Shown: positions 35,146-44,606, counted from the stretch's first letter. The stretch is 59,342 bases of DNA from Chitinispirillaceae bacterium (GCA_016929415.1 JAFGIW010000035.1:1-59342), one strand, 5' to 3'. Made by a program: numbers and translations. The notes: generated from the sequence alone by a model not told the origin.

Positions 35146-37404
35146 ATGAATCGAATTACCATGCTTGTCGTTGCCCTGATGATGGGAACAACTCTCTCCG
35201 AAGCCCGTGAACGGCCGGATGTCGTCGCAGGGAATCTGCGGCAGTTCAACGATAACGGTGCCTGGAACCGCAGTCAGGGTGAACCGGTGGTTATCGATGT
35301 CGGCAAGAACAGACTGCTGGCCGGTTCGGTTGCATGCAGCCTCGGTGCGGCGGGAGAGGAGCGGGCGGGCAATGTTGAGGCCATTGTTTCCGATCTCGCT
35401 ACGGGAGCGGTGGAGTGGTTTATCCTGCGTGCCGGCGATGCGGATACGTTCCGCGGTGACGAACGTCACGCGCCCGCATTCGTCATACGTCCCGACGGAA
35501 GGTACCTGGCGATGTACGCTCCTTATTTCAGGGATACAAGCTCCTGTTACCGCATTGTCAATGATGGATTCTGGGTGGAGTGGGGCGATGAAATGCGGTT
35601 CAACTGGTCTGTTGCACGGTCGGGAGGCCCGGATTTTTCAATTGCTTATTCGAACCCGGTGTATCTTTCTTCAGAACGGATGATGTACAATTTTGTTGGC
35701 GGGAATAACGGGAGCTCCCACCTTATGGTCTCACGTGACAGCGGCGGCACCTGGACCTATTGCGGCCAGTTGTTGAAAGCATCTGCAAACGTGGCACCGG
35801 AAAACAGTTTCTGCAACTATTGCGGGAACAGTATTGACCGTATCGATATCGTCGTGACCGAGGACCATGGAAATGATACTCCGGCGGGCATTTACCACGG
35901 ATATATCCGCAGCGGGGCACTCTACAATTCGCTCGGTTCGGTCGTCGATGCATCGATTTTCGATACGCTCGCCGTTCCCCGGGCGGATCAACTGACAACA
36001 ATTTTTACGGACAACACGGCACTCAACGACAGTACGATACGGCCCGGTGCAAACATTGACGTGCAGTACTACGGCGGCGATACGGTCGCGGCTGTCGTGC
36101 GTGCCCGTACCGGCGGTAATCAGGGGGGAAATGGATCGGCGGCAGACGCCACGTATTGTTTGGTCTATTGCCGGTTTGACGGAAAGGCGTGGAAACAGAC
36201 CATGCTCGGAAAAGCCGGCCTGAAACCCGCAGCCCAGGAACAGGAAACTGCCGGTTCGGCAGCCCTTGATTCGCATGACAAGAATATTGTCTACATTTCA
36301 TCGATCCGCGACCCCCGCAACGATTCATCATTCGGCGTGTACGAGCTGTTCATGGGTGTTACCCCTGATCGAGGGGGGACATGGGAATGGGTGCCGATTA
36401 CATGGAATTCCGATCGTGACAACCTTCGTCCCGTTGTTCCGACATGGGATGGAAACAACACGGCGCTTCTCTGGTTGCGCGGTAGGCGCCTCTCCACGCA
36501 ACAGTACGATGCCGCGATCGTCGGTATTATTGATCACCGGGGCGAAACTGCGGGTAAAAAAAGATATGTCGATGCGGGTAAACATAATTGCCTCATCGGG
36601 TGCGGGGTGGACTCGCTTGATTTGTCGCCCGGCGACACTACCGGCGGCCCGGATTATCGCTGGCATGAACGCACCGGCTGTGGTAATAACGGAACGGTTA
36701 TCGTTTCGGCGGAAGAACCTGAAGGGGAGGATGCTCCGCTTATCAAAGAAGGGGTGGATATCACCGAGGCGGGGATTTATGATTTCTGGGCGAATTTCTG
36801 GGGCAAACCGGATACCCGTTCGGATTGGCAGATCGCTGCCGGGCTGTCGGCGATCTCCCTGCAGATTTACCGTCAGATGGCGTGTCGCACCGTTGATGCA
36901 AGTGAGTATGACGTTCCACCGCTGGTCACTATCGGGGATACGCTGTTTCTCTATCAGGCGTATGCAGGCCGGGATACCATTGAAAGCGCGGAACATGTAT
37001 ATGTTTACATCGACGACCATCTGATAGTGAACGGGGTCTCCTTCAAACAGGAGGGTGACGGCAAACGCTCGTGGTTTGACGGCATCAGTTATGCACCGAT
37101 AGTTCCGGCCGGACGGATAGCCGGAAAAAGGACGGTCACGGTCTTTTCACCGCTGCTGAAACTGCATCCGGTGCCGTCCCGTTCCCTGTTGAATGTCACC
37201 TATTCGATTGACCGGAAGGGAATTGCCGAACTGGCGCTTTTCGATATGCGGGGGCGGTTGATACGGTCGCACGGGTCATCGGTGCGTCAACCGGGAACCT
37301 ACACCGCAACATTTTCCACCGACCGGCTTGCCGCGGGAGTCTATTTCTGCCGCCTTACCGCTGAAAAGAGCGTGGCTACCGCGGCGGTGAAAATAGTGCG
37401 CTGA
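35146..37404 (+). CDS. secreted BNR-4-like beta-propeller protein with C-terminal sorting tail
   Basis: The product is 752 aa from the ATG at 35146, which has GGGAGG 6 nt upstream; an earlier in-frame Met lacks one. A signal peptide (MNRITMLVVALMMGTTLSEA) is followed by a long beta-rich region of about 450 aa. Short motifs there resemble BNR-4 propeller proteins: HAPAFVIRPDGRYLAMYAPYF, SHLMVSRDSGGTWTYCG, DSHDKNIVYIS and NLRPVVPTWDGNNTALLWLRG. Some relatives are polysaccharide lyases or sialidase-like. A central beta region and a final 80-aa domain end the protein: NPVPSRSLLNVTYSI-type start (here HPVPSRSLLNVTYSI), ALFDMRGRLIRS, LAAGVYFCRLTAEKS. That tail is the T9SS type A sorting-domain pattern. 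It is probably exported and surface-bound and acts on an extracellular polysaccharide; the substrate is unknown. Confidence 0.7.
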   Translation: MNRITMLVVALMMGTTLSEARERPDVVAGNLRQFNDNGAWNRSQGEPVVIDVGKNRLLAGSVACSLGAAGEERAGNVEAIVSDLATGAVEWFILRAGDADTFRGDERHAPAFVIRPDGRYLAMYAPYFRDTSSCYRIVNDGFWVEWGDEMRFNWSVARSGGPDFSIAYSNPVYLSSERMMYNFVGGNNGSSHLMVSRDSGGTWTYCGQLLKASANVAPENSFCNYCGNSIDRIDIVVTEDHGNDTPAGIYHGYIRSGALYNSLGSVVDASIFDTLAVPRADQLTTIFTDNTALNDSTIRPGANIDVQYYGGDTVAAVVRARTGGNQGGNGSAADATYCLVYCRFDGKAWKQTMLGKAGLKPAAQEQETAGSAALDSHDKNIVYISSIRDPRNDSSFGVYELFMGVTPDRGGTWEWVPITWNSDRDNLRPVVPTWDGNNTALLWLRGRRLSTQQYDAAIVGIIDHRGETAGKKRYVDAGKHNCLIGCGVDSLDLSPGDTTGGPDYRWHERTGCGNNGTVIVSAEEPEGEDAPLIKEGVDITEAGIYDFWANFWGKPDTRSDWQIAAGLSAISLQIYRQMACRTVDASEYDVPPLVTIGDTLFLYQAYAGRDTIESAEHVYVYIDDHLIVNGVSFKQEGDGKRSWFDGISYAPIVPAGRIAGKRTVTVFSPLLKLHPVPSRSLLNVTYSIDRKGIAELALFDMRGRLIRSHGSSVRQPGTYTATFSTDRLAAGVYFCRLTAEKSVATAAVKIVR

Positions 37405-37560
37405 CAAGTGATGTCGGTATAGTCCGGGGTTGCGGGAGATTTCCACTAGGCTCTCCGGCGATAATGACCGCCACGGATGAAAATAAGATGCACGCGAAAC
37501 GGTAAACCGCACGCGTGCCGCAGGATAGCGTTGTTGCCATCAAGAAGCGTGGTTTTTTCG

Positions 37561-38484
37561 CTAAGGCAGTATTGTTACGGCTCTGCTGCGTTGCCGGATC
37601 TTTCCGCGCATTGTCAAAATATAAACTCCCGGGTTCAAACCCTCCAAAACCACCCCTTTCCCGGGAGCGACAAGGCCGGTGTGCAGACATTTCCCGTCAG
37701 GTCGTGCAACAGTGAACGTGACGGTTGAAAAAACACCGCTTCCATACAGGTGCATGCCGCGGTGCCGTGCGCGCACAACCACTCCACCTCCACCGGCAGT
37801 CTCAGCGGTGCGCCGGGCCGGTACGACGGCTGTCGCCCCGTCATACGTAATCGTAAGCTTCGGCCGCTGTTCGGATTTCGTGTTTTCGGAGGAGGCGAAA
37901 TTAATCTCCTGGGACGACTTCGTATTAACGAGCATAAAGCCGAAATTGGACGTCGGATTCTTGACGAATTCCTGTACCGTGGCAAGAACATCATAGGGTA
38001 CCCACGTCTTTCCGTTCGTTCGCGGCCAAGAGGTCACTTTCGCTATTGCTTTTGAAACATAATCACCGCCCCCCTTCGACCATGGCTGGCCGTTTGAGGC
38101 ATTTTCCCAGGTTGCCTCGTCTTCAATCCAGGAACGGGAGATTTTAAATACCGAATAATCGCCGGTCTTGGAACCGCCGATATAGGCGAGTGCGTAGAGC
38201 TCCAACTTGGCCGAGGTAATTTCCGCATTTGAAGGAATTGAACTGAGATCAAAGCGTAATGCCGCACGGGCATATGGACACGCCGGTCAGTACGCGTTTA
38301 GCACAAGGGTGCTCTCTTTAGGCCCATTCCCATAATTTTTTTCCGGATTACGCAGTTCCTTGTCCTCGCATCCGCTGTACTCATCGAGCCCCTGCTGAAG
38401 GATCACGGTTTTGGTTTGCGCCGATGCCGACGATAGCAGGGCTGCCACTAGGAGAGCCGTATAACATGTAAGGTTTTTCATCAT
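37561..38484 (-). pseudogene. secreted DNRLRE-domain protein with in-frame TGA
   Basis: One reading frame runs from the ATG at 38484 to 37561 (308 codons) but has a TGA at 38287-38289, codon 66. Before it lie a signal peptide (MMKNLTCYTALLVAALLSSASA) and the domain start LQQGLDEYSGCEDKELRNPE. After it the same frame continues without a break: ARAALRFDLSSIPSNAEITS, the WIEDEATWENAS segment, NPTSNFGFMLVN and RPKLTITYDG, all hallmarks of the DNRLRE beta-sandwich domain. A C-terminal sorting-type tail (LNPGVYILTMRGK..) closes it. In the alignment a Trp (TGG) would suit this place. Either a recent nonsense mutation, a sequencing error or readthrough explains it. A TTG at about 38205 could restart a headless protein without export signal. 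It is convergent with the propeller gene. Confidence 0.7.
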
Positions 38485-38749
38485 TCCCTTCCTTAAGATA
38501 AGGTTTCATTCCGAAAGTTGTTTGCAGTATTAGTTGCCCGCCCGAAATGCCTTGTTCAAATTATTATTTCATAATATAGTAAAAAAAATAAGCATTTGCT
38601 TTTTTTTGGGGAACAAGGGACCGGTAAGTTGTGAAAACGGCAGGTCGCCTATACCTCCGTCATCCCGTATTTTTGTCTCGCTGTCCACTTATCTTCCATT
38701 CGCATTTACTCCCATACCGCCTTGTTGTATTTTCAACGCGGGAGAAATT

Positions 38750-38887
38750 ATGTGGACCTTTTTCTTTATCATCGCGCTGATCGGTATCCTGGGGCTGTTG
38801 TTTTACCTCATGCTGGAACTCAACGAACTGGAGAAAAAAATCACCACGCTTGCCGAAAGCCTTCGCAAACACTATGGAATTACCTGA
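38750..38887 (+). CDS. 45-aa single-span membrane peptide before hisC
   Basis: The peptide starts at ATG 38750 with GGGAG 6 nt upstream, a clear site. It begins MWTFFFIIALIGILGLLFYLM, one membrane span, and continues with a short helical amphipathic tail (LNELEKKITTLAESLRKHYG). Its end overlaps the start of hisC by 14 nt, which suggests translational coupling. No family is recognised. The frame extends upstream without a better start. It may be a genuine small membrane protein or a leader that sets hisC translation. Confidence 0.5.
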   Translation: MWTFFFIIALIGILGLLFYLMLELNELEKKITTLAESLRKHYGIT

Positions 38888-39944
38888 TACTCTCACGCTG
38901 ATCAATCCCGCGATCAGGGCGCAGAAGGCATATCATCTGGAGCGGCGGGAGGTCGCCATAAAGCTCAACCAGAACGAAAACCCCTATGATTGGCCGCGTC
39001 CCATCAAGGAAGAAATTGCCCGTTTTTGCGTCGAACGGCCATGGAACCGCTATCCGCCCTTTGTTCCCGAAGAGTTGAAAGTACTGCTCGGCGGGTATGC
39101 GGGGGTATCGCCCGATTGCATCATCGTGGGCAACGGGTCGAACGAGATGCTGCTTGTCCTGATGCTGGCAGTTGCGAAAAAGGGGGAACCGATTATTCTA
39201 TGTCAACCAACGTTCACCGTTTACCACCTGTTTGCCGAAGGGGTGGGGGCGGGGAGCGAGACCGTGTACCTCGATGAGAAGTTCCGGTTTAACCTACCCT
39301 CAATCCTTGCGGCGATCGAACGACGGCCCCAGGCACCGATCCTGCTCTGCTCGCCGAACAATCCGACCGGTTGCGTGCTTGATGAGGCGTCGATACGAAA
39401 AATCGTCGAAACGCATCGCGGGTTCGTTATTCTCGATCAGGCGTATGTCGAATTCGGCGGATTCAGCGCAGTGCAGCTTGTCGCCCAGTACCCGAATGTC
39501 GTCGTCACCCGGACCTTTTCGAAAGCCTTCGCCGGAGCGGGGTTGCGTATAGGCTATATGATCGGGTCGCCCCCGGTGATAAGCGAAATCAATAAAATCA
39601 AACCGCCGTACAACATCAACTTCTTTACCGAGCATGTCGCGCGGATGGCGCTCAGGCATCGCGCCGAATTGACTGCAGGCATACGGACGATCATTGAGCA
39701 GCGCGGTGCCTGCATACGGTTCCTCTCCACCCTGCCGCTTGACGTCTATCCAAGCGCGGCCAATTTCATCCTTATCCGCACCAACCGCAAACAGGAGCTT
39801 TTCAACGCGCTGCTTGCCGACGGCATCCTGGTACGGGACGTCTCGGCGTACCCGATGCTCGAAAACTGCCTGCGCATCAGCGTGGGCGCGCCTGAAGAAA
39901 ACCGGCTGCTGCGGCAATCGATGGAACGATTTTTCAACCGGTAA
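38874..39944 (+). CDS. hisC: histidinol-phosphate aminotransferase
   Basis: The product is a 356-aa fold-I PLP aminotransferase (EC 2.6.1.9), the step before histidinol in histidine synthesis. Hallmarks are KLNQNENPYDWP, GNGSNEMLLVLM, SPNNPTGCVLD, ILDQAYVEF and the PLP lysine in TFSKAFAGAGLRIGY (about K219). The ATG 38874 gives MELPDTLTLINP; a TTG eight codons earlier is possible. There is no good ribosome-binding site, consistent with coupling to the 45-aa frame it overlaps. hisB follows after 11 nt. The rest of the his pathway is not here. Confidence 0.93.
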   Translation: MELPDTLTLINPAIRAQKAYHLERREVAIKLNQNENPYDWPRPIKEEIARFCVERPWNRYPPFVPEELKVLLGGYAGVSPDCIIVGNGSNEMLLVLMLAVAKKGEPIILCQPTFTVYHLFAEGVGAGSETVYLDEKFRFNLPSILAAIERRPQAPILLCSPNNPTGCVLDEASIRKIVETHRGFVILDQAYVEFGGFSAVQLVAQYPNVVVTRTFSKAFAGAGLRIGYMIGSPPVISEINKIKPPYNINFFTEHVARMALRHRAELTAGIRTIIEQRGACIRFLSTLPLDVYPSAANFILIRTNRKQELFNALLADGILVRDVSAYPMLENCLRISVGAPEENRLLRQSMERFFNR

Positions 39945-39955
39945 AGGAGCACTCC

Positions 39956-40543
39956 ATGCGCGAAGCGACCATAACCCGGACAACCAACGAGACCGCTATT
40001 TCCCTCGTTCTGCGGATCGACGGCAGCGGCCGCTCGGAAATAGCGAGCGGCAATGGTTTTTTCGACCACATGCTCACCCTCTTCGCACGTCACGGTCTGT
40101 TCGACCTGACGCTCGCCTGCAAAGGCGACACCCATGTGGATTTCCACCACAGCGCCGAAGATATCGGCATCTGCCTGGGAAAGGCTTTTCTGCAGGCGCT
40201 TGGCGACTGCAAAGGAATTGTCCGGTACGGAAGCCGGTACTGCCCCATGGACGAATCGCTCGCACGCGTCTGCCTCGACATCGCCGGGCGGCCGAACCTC
40301 GTCTACTCGGTCAACCTTGCCGACCGGACCGTCAACGATTTCGAATGCGACCTGGTCGAGGATTTCTTCAAGGCTTTTACCGACCATGCACGCATGACGC
40401 TGCATGTCGACCTGTTGCGCGGCCGCAACAGCCACCACTCGATCGAGGCGGTCTTTAAAGCGTTCGGGAAAGCGCTCTCCGAGGCGTGCGCGGTAAATCC
40501 CCGCGCCGCGGAGGCGCTGCCTTCGACCAAAGGGGTGCTGTAG
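39956..40543 (+). CDS. hisB: imidazoleglycerol-phosphate dehydratase
   Basis: The product is 195 aa (EC 4.2.1.19), the mono-functional HisB form without a phosphatase domain. The two metal-binding repeats are visible: FFDHMLTLFARHG with DFHHSAEDIGICLGKA, and SVNLADRTVNDFECDLVEDFFKAF with NSHHSIEAVFKAFGKAL. AAAGGAG lies 8 nt before the ATG. It forms a two-gene unit with hisC. Confidence 0.95.
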   Translation: MREATITRTTNETAISLVLRIDGSGRSEIASGNGFFDHMLTLFARHGLFDLTLACKGDTHVDFHHSAEDIGICLGKAFLQALGDCKGIVRYGSRYCPMDESLARVCLDIAGRPNLVYSVNLADRTVNDFECDLVEDFFKAFTDHARMTLHVDLLRGRNSHHSIEAVFKAFGKALSEACAVNPRAAEALPSTKGVL

Positions 40544-40801
40544 AAGAAGGTGTCAGGAGTCAGAAGGAAAAAGAAGTGGTGTTTTTTTCAAGGTTTACGA
40601 CCCCTGACTCCCGACTCCCGGCACCTGACTTCTTCCCCCTCCCCCCTAACCCCCCAAATTTCAGTGGCATACCGCCTGCAAATATTGTAATTTGTAGTAG
40701 ATCGTGTCGTTCCGAACGAATACGGCGGAAGTGGGGGTGTTCTTTTACGCCCCAGCGGGCGCCATCATACATGGTTTTTTTTCATGCGACAAGGAGGACT
40801 T
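40544..40801. repeat. spacer with imperfect inverted repeat and C-rich tract
   Basis: The 258 bp between hisB and the lipoprotein gene contain a GTGTCAGGAGTCAG stretch just past the hisB stop and, about 50 bp on, CTGACTCCCGACTCCCGGCACC, roughly its reverse complement. Then comes a pyrimidine tract of many C (about 40627-40657). This looks like an interspersed intergenic repeat; the folded part could also end hisCB transcription. Confidence 0.4.
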
Positions 40802-41524
40802 ATGGTTCCGGGAAAAATCGTCATTACCGGGATAATCGTACTGGCAGTTTTTGCCGGATGTTTAAAAAAGAAAACCGACAAGGACAAGGAATTCGCCTCC
40901 TCCACGAAGACCGCCACCACGTCGACTCCTTCAGCCTCGAAGGACATTTTCGATGAATTTTACAAAGAGGACACCGGCGCGGCGTCGAAGCGTGAACCGG
41001 TGGTTCGTTCCTCCGTTCGGTCGGCGCCGTCATTTTCCGAAAACGGCAGATTCGTCGTCCAGGTTTCAACCCTGCCCTCCCGTTCGCTCGCCGAGGCGCT
41101 TGTCGAAAAACTCAACGCAAAAGGCTATCCCGGTTATGTCGCCGAAGTCATGAATCCTACCCCCGAGCTTTCGGGGACTTTTTACCGTGTACGCATCGGC
41201 GGGTTCACCAGGGTTTCGCTCGCCCGCGTTTTCGGTGAGGACTACCTTACCGCCGACGGGTATGAATTCTGGGTAGACAACCGGTCGAACGACAATGTCG
41301 GTCTCGACGGATCGGGGATGGGAAGCGGCGGCGGCTCCTATTACGGCTCCGAGACATCCACGTATCAATCAACTCCAGCGCCTGAACCCGCCCCGGCGTA
41401 CGAGAGCACGCCGCCTCCCGCGGCGGTCGCCCCGCAACCGGCAACACCGCCGCCCCCGCCCCCGCCGCCCGAACCCGCCAAGACTTCGACGCAGGGTGAG
41501 TGGGGCAGCAGTGATGACTGGTAA
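40802..41524 (+). CDS. SPOR-domain lipoprotein
   Basis: The product is a 240-aa lipoprotein. The ATG at 40802 has AAGGAGG 5 nt upstream. The signal ends in a lipobox (IIVLAVFAGC), so Cys of FAGC is acylated. A low-complexity Lys/Thr/Ser linker leads to a SPOR domain at about residues 80-160 (NGRFVVQVSTLPSRSLAEALVEKL.. GTFYRVRIGGF), which binds denuded peptidoglycan glycan strands, often at division sites. The last 60 aa are Pro-rich (repeated PAPEPAPA and PPPPPPPP-type runs). It stands before rimO with a 60-bp gap. Confidence 0.85.
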   Translation: MVPGKIVITGIIVLAVFAGCLKKKTDKDKEFASSTKTATTSTPSASKDIFDEFYKEDTGAASKREPVVRSSVRSAPSFSENGRFVVQVSTLPSRSLAEALVEKLNAKGYPGYVAEVMNPTPELSGTFYRVRIGGFTRVSLARVFGEDYLTADGYEFWVDNRSNDNVGLDGSGMGSGGGSYYGSETSTYQSTPAPEPAPAYESTPPPAAVAPQPATPPPPPPPPEPAKTSTQGEWGSSDDW

Positions 41525-41584
41525 GCGGCCGGAGTAAACCTTTACGCAGACGTCACCCGATGGAAGAGAGGGGCGGCCGGGTCG

Positions 41585-42889
41585 ATGCCGTCGGTAGCGC
41601 TATATAACCTCGGCTGCAGTAAAAACATCATCGACGGCGAACGCATTCTTCACCTTGTCAAGAGTGCGGGTTACGAACGCACCGGCGATCCTTCGCGTGC
41701 CGATATTATCATTGTCAACACCTGCGCCTTCATCCGTGAAGCCAAGGAAGAGGCGATCGAGACCATCCTGTCGGCCGCACGGGCAAAAGGCGGACGGCCG
41801 GCACGCCTTATCGTCAGCGGGTGCTTTTCCGAGCGGTTCCGCACGCAGGCGGCGGCGCAGTTCCCGGAGGTCGATCTCTGGGCTGGCGTCAACGACTGGG
41901 GGGCGCTTCTCGGCAGGCTGCTCGGAGCTTCACCGTCACCCTACGCGCGCGTCCTCTCCGGACCCCGCGCCACCCAGTACCTCAAAATCGCCGAAGGGTG
42001 CTCCCATCGCTGCTCGTTCTGCGTGATACCCGCGATCCGCGGTCCCTATAAAAGCAGGGCGGCCGGATCAATTCTCGACGAGGCCCGATGGCTTGAAGGC
42101 AGGGGGGTGCGCGAACTGATCCTTGTTGCGCAGGATAGCTCGTTTTACGGAAGAGAGATCGGAACGACGCTCGCGGCGCTGCTCGAACTAATCCTCACGG
42201 CGACGTCGATCCCGTGGATACGGCTCATGTACCTTCACCCGCGGTTTGTCGGGCATGAACTCCTGAACCTCATGGCCGCCGAGCAGCGCATCTGCCCCTA
42301 TTTCGATATTCCGTTCCAGCATATCGCGGAACCGCTCCTGCGTTCAATGAAGCGACTGCCGCTTGAAAAGGGAATCCGCGAGCTTATTGACCGCATCCGC
42401 TCCACGGTGCCCGGCGCGGCACTTCGCAGCGCCTTCATTCTGGGGTATCCCGGTGAGAATGAAAACCATTTCAGGGAGTTGCTCCGGTTCGTCGAGTGGG
42501 CGCGGTTCGATAAACTGGGGGTTTTCCCCTACTCGGCCGAGGAGGGGACCGAAGCGGTAAAACTCCGCCCGCGACCCCTTAATGCAACGGCGCGGCGGCG
42601 GTGCGAAACCGTGATGCTTGCGCAGCGCGAGATCAGCCGGGAGATCAACGAAGGCCGTATCGGCGCGGAGCTTGACGTCATCATCGACAGGGATGCGGAA
42701 GAGACGGGCTTCAACTTCGAGGCGCGGTCACGATTCGATGCGCCCGAGGTGGACGGTAAGGTGCTCATCCGAAACGGAAGCTTCAAACCGGGGGAAATCG
42801 CCCGTATACGCATCATCGGGGCAAGCGATTATGATCTGTTTGCAGAAGCGGAGCCAAGGGAAAAAGGCAAGTGCACTGCGGTCGGTTAA
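41585..42889 (+). CDS. rimO: ribosomal protein S12 methylthiotransferase
   Basis: The product is a 434-aa radical-SAM methylthiotransferase that modifies the conserved Asp of ribosomal protein S12. The N-terminal domain has the three cluster cysteines in NLGCSKN, VNTCAFI and VSGCFSE. The radical-SAM CxxxCxxC is C139-x3-C143-x2-C146 in EGCSHRCSFCVIP. ILVAQDSSFYG and MYLHPRF are RimO hallmarks that separate it from MiaB. A TRAM domain (about 365-425) closes it. Only a G-rich stretch precedes the ATG. Confidence 0.93.
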   Translation: MPSVALYNLGCSKNIIDGERILHLVKSAGYERTGDPSRADIIIVNTCAFIREAKEEAIETILSAARAKGGRPARLIVSGCFSERFRTQAAAQFPEVDLWAGVNDWGALLGRLLGASPSPYARVLSGPRATQYLKIAEGCSHRCSFCVIPAIRGPYKSRAAGSILDEARWLEGRGVRELILVAQDSSFYGREIGTTLAALLELILTATSIPWIRLMYLHPRFVGHELLNLMAAEQRICPYFDIPFQHIAEPLLRSMKRLPLEKGIRELIDRIRSTVPGAALRSAFILGYPGENENHFRELLRFVEWARFDKLGVFPYSAEEGTEAVKLRPRPLNATARRRCETVMLAQREISREINEGRIGAELDVIIDRDAEETGFNFEARSRFDAPEVDGKVLIRNGSFKPGEIARIRIIGASDYDLFAEAEPREKGKCTAVG

Positions 42890-42998
42890 TCTGCAGCCGA
42901 TTGAAATTTCCCCCTCTCGGAAACTATTTTTACACCCTGCCTGGTAATCTATCGTTTCCCAGCAGTCGATTTTAATAAGTACAAGGAGTTACATCTCT

Positions 42999-43385
42999 AT
43001 GCCGACCTATGAGTACGAGTGTGAAAAATGCGGGCTGCGTTTTGACGCGTTCCAGAGTATCACCGCGGAACCGCTCACCAAGTGTAAAAATGAAGCGTGT
43101 GACGGTAAGGTAAAACGGCTTTTTTCTCCGGGAGCCGGCTTTATTTTCAAAGGAAATGGTTTCTATATCACCGACTACCGGTCCGATTCCTATAAAAAAG
43201 CCGCCCAGTCGGAAGGAGGTTCATCCTCTTCTTCGTCATCCGAAACTTCCAAAAAACCGGCGACCTCAACCACCTCATCTTCGGAAAGTTCCTCATCGAC
43301 GAATGCTTCATCGGGAAGTGCCGCTTCCACTTCAGACAGCAGTTCGACATCAGGAAGCAAAGCAACGGGCAGCGGCGGCAAATAA
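42999..43385 (+). CDS. FmdB-family zinc-ribbon protein with Ser/Thr tail
   Basis: The product is 128 aa. Residues 1-50 are the FmdB putative regulatory zinc ribbon: MPTYEYECEKCGLRF with a second cysteine pair in TKCKNEACDGKVKRLF. The tail from about residue 70 is almost all Ser, Thr, Ala and Gly, a disordered low-complexity stretch. AAGGAG lies 10 nt before the ATG. The family has no settled function; it lies just before obg with a 24-bp gap. Confidence 0.85.
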   Translation: MPTYEYECEKCGLRFDAFQSITAEPLTKCKNEACDGKVKRLFSPGAGFIFKGNGFYITDYRSDSYKKAAQSEGGSSSSSSSETSKKPATSTTSSSESSSSTNASSGSAASTSDSSSTSGSKATGSGGK

Positions 43386-43409
43386 CTCTCCCTGGCAGGG
43401 TGCGCGGGA

Positions 43410-44435
43410 ATGTTCATTGACGAAGCAACCATAGAATTGAAAGCCGGTGACGGCGGTAATGGTTGTCACTCTTATGAACGGCTCAAATACAAACCGCGCG
43501 GCAAACCCGACGGCGGCAGCGGCGGCAGGGGCGGTCATGTTTACTTCTGCGGCTGCGCGCAGGCGCATACCCTGCAGGACGTCGCGTACCGTCGCCACTA
43601 TAAAGCGGACCGCGGGGCCCACGGAAAAGGAAAAAACCAGACCGGACGCAGCGGCCGGGATATTATGATAACCGTCCCGCTCGGCACCATCGTTTATGAC
43701 GCTGAAAGCGGCGCCATGCTGGTCGACTGCCTGACGGAAGGAAAAAATGAGCTTGTCGTCCGCGGCGGACGGGGCGGACGGGGAAACAGCGCTCTTACCT
43801 CGCCGCGCAACCCGAATCCCGAACAATGTGAAGCGGGAAAACCGGGTGAGGAGAAGACCGTGCGTCTGGTGCTGAAAATGCTCGCCGACGTGGGGCTTGT
43901 GGGCAGGCCCAATGCGGGCAAATCGACTTTTCTCTCGCGGATCTCCCGCGCACATCCCAAAATCGCCGATTACCCCTTTACAACGACGAAGCCGCACCTG
44001 GGGATCGTCCGTTCGCAGGGAGGCGGTGAGTCGTTCGTGGTTGCCGATATTCCCGGGATTATCGAAGACTGCCATATCGGCAAGGGGCTCGGCATCCGGT
44101 TCCTTCGTCATATCGAACGGACCGGAATCCTGGCGATTCTTATTGAAGCGACCTCCCCGAATCCGCAGGCTGATGCGGAGGTGCTGCTCAATGAACTTGC
44201 CCACTACAGCAGCGCACTCGTTGAGAAACCGCGCCTGTTCATCCTGACGAAAAAAGACCTCATCGAAAATCCGGCACGGCTCACTCTGCCGCAAGGCTGG
44301 CTTCTGATGTCGGCGGTCACGGGCGACGGCGTTGACGAGGTCATCCGCAAACTCTCCGGGTTGATCAGGAGCAATCCGGCGGAAGAGTTAATTGCGCCAG
44401 GGACGGGGACATTTACGAAGATACCGGCTCAATAG
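43410..44435 (+). CDS. obg: Obg/CgtA GTPase
   Basis: The product is a 341-aa essential ribosome-assembly and stress GTPase. The Gly-rich Obg fold spans residues 1-155 (FIDEATIELKAGDGGNGCHSY, PDGGSGGRGGHV). The GTPase domain follows: G1 GLVGRPNAGKST, G2 YPFTTTKPHLG, G3 DIPGII and G5 SAVTGDG. G4 reads LTKKD where NKxD is usual, so the base-specificity Asn is replaced by Thr. There is no C-terminal OCT domain, as in many Obg proteins. The site before the ATG is weak (GCGGGA). Confidence 0.93.
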   Translation: MFIDEATIELKAGDGGNGCHSYERLKYKPRGKPDGGSGGRGGHVYFCGCAQAHTLQDVAYRRHYKADRGAHGKGKNQTGRSGRDIMITVPLGTIVYDAESGAMLVDCLTEGKNELVVRGGRGGRGNSALTSPRNPNPEQCEAGKPGEEKTVRLVLKMLADVGLVGRPNAGKSTFLSRISRAHPKIADYPFTTTKPHLGIVRSQGGGESFVVADIPGIIEDCHIGKGLGIRFLRHIERTGILAILIEATSPNPQADAEVLLNELAHYSSALVEKPRLFILTKKDLIENPARLTLPQGWLLMSAVTGDGVDEVIRKLSGLIRSNPAEELIAPGTGTFTKIPAQ

Positions 44436-44606
44436 CGACGGAAACAGTCGGCGCCGAAACATTCCTACGTTTTCGCAATTCCGTTAAAAATGCAGGGGAA
44501 GAGGTGCTTCTTTCAACGCGATAATACACAATTACCACTAAAGAGCCATCGATCGTTTCTTGCATCTGCGTGTCAGATCAGCATTCCCTCACAAGAAAGG
44601 CCTGCA

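Noticed and set aside
37561..38484. DNRLRE gene as a selenoprotein using TGA for selenocysteine
   Set aside because: There is no SECIS-like hairpin that I can see just after the TGA, the position is not a redox site, and Trp fits the domain.
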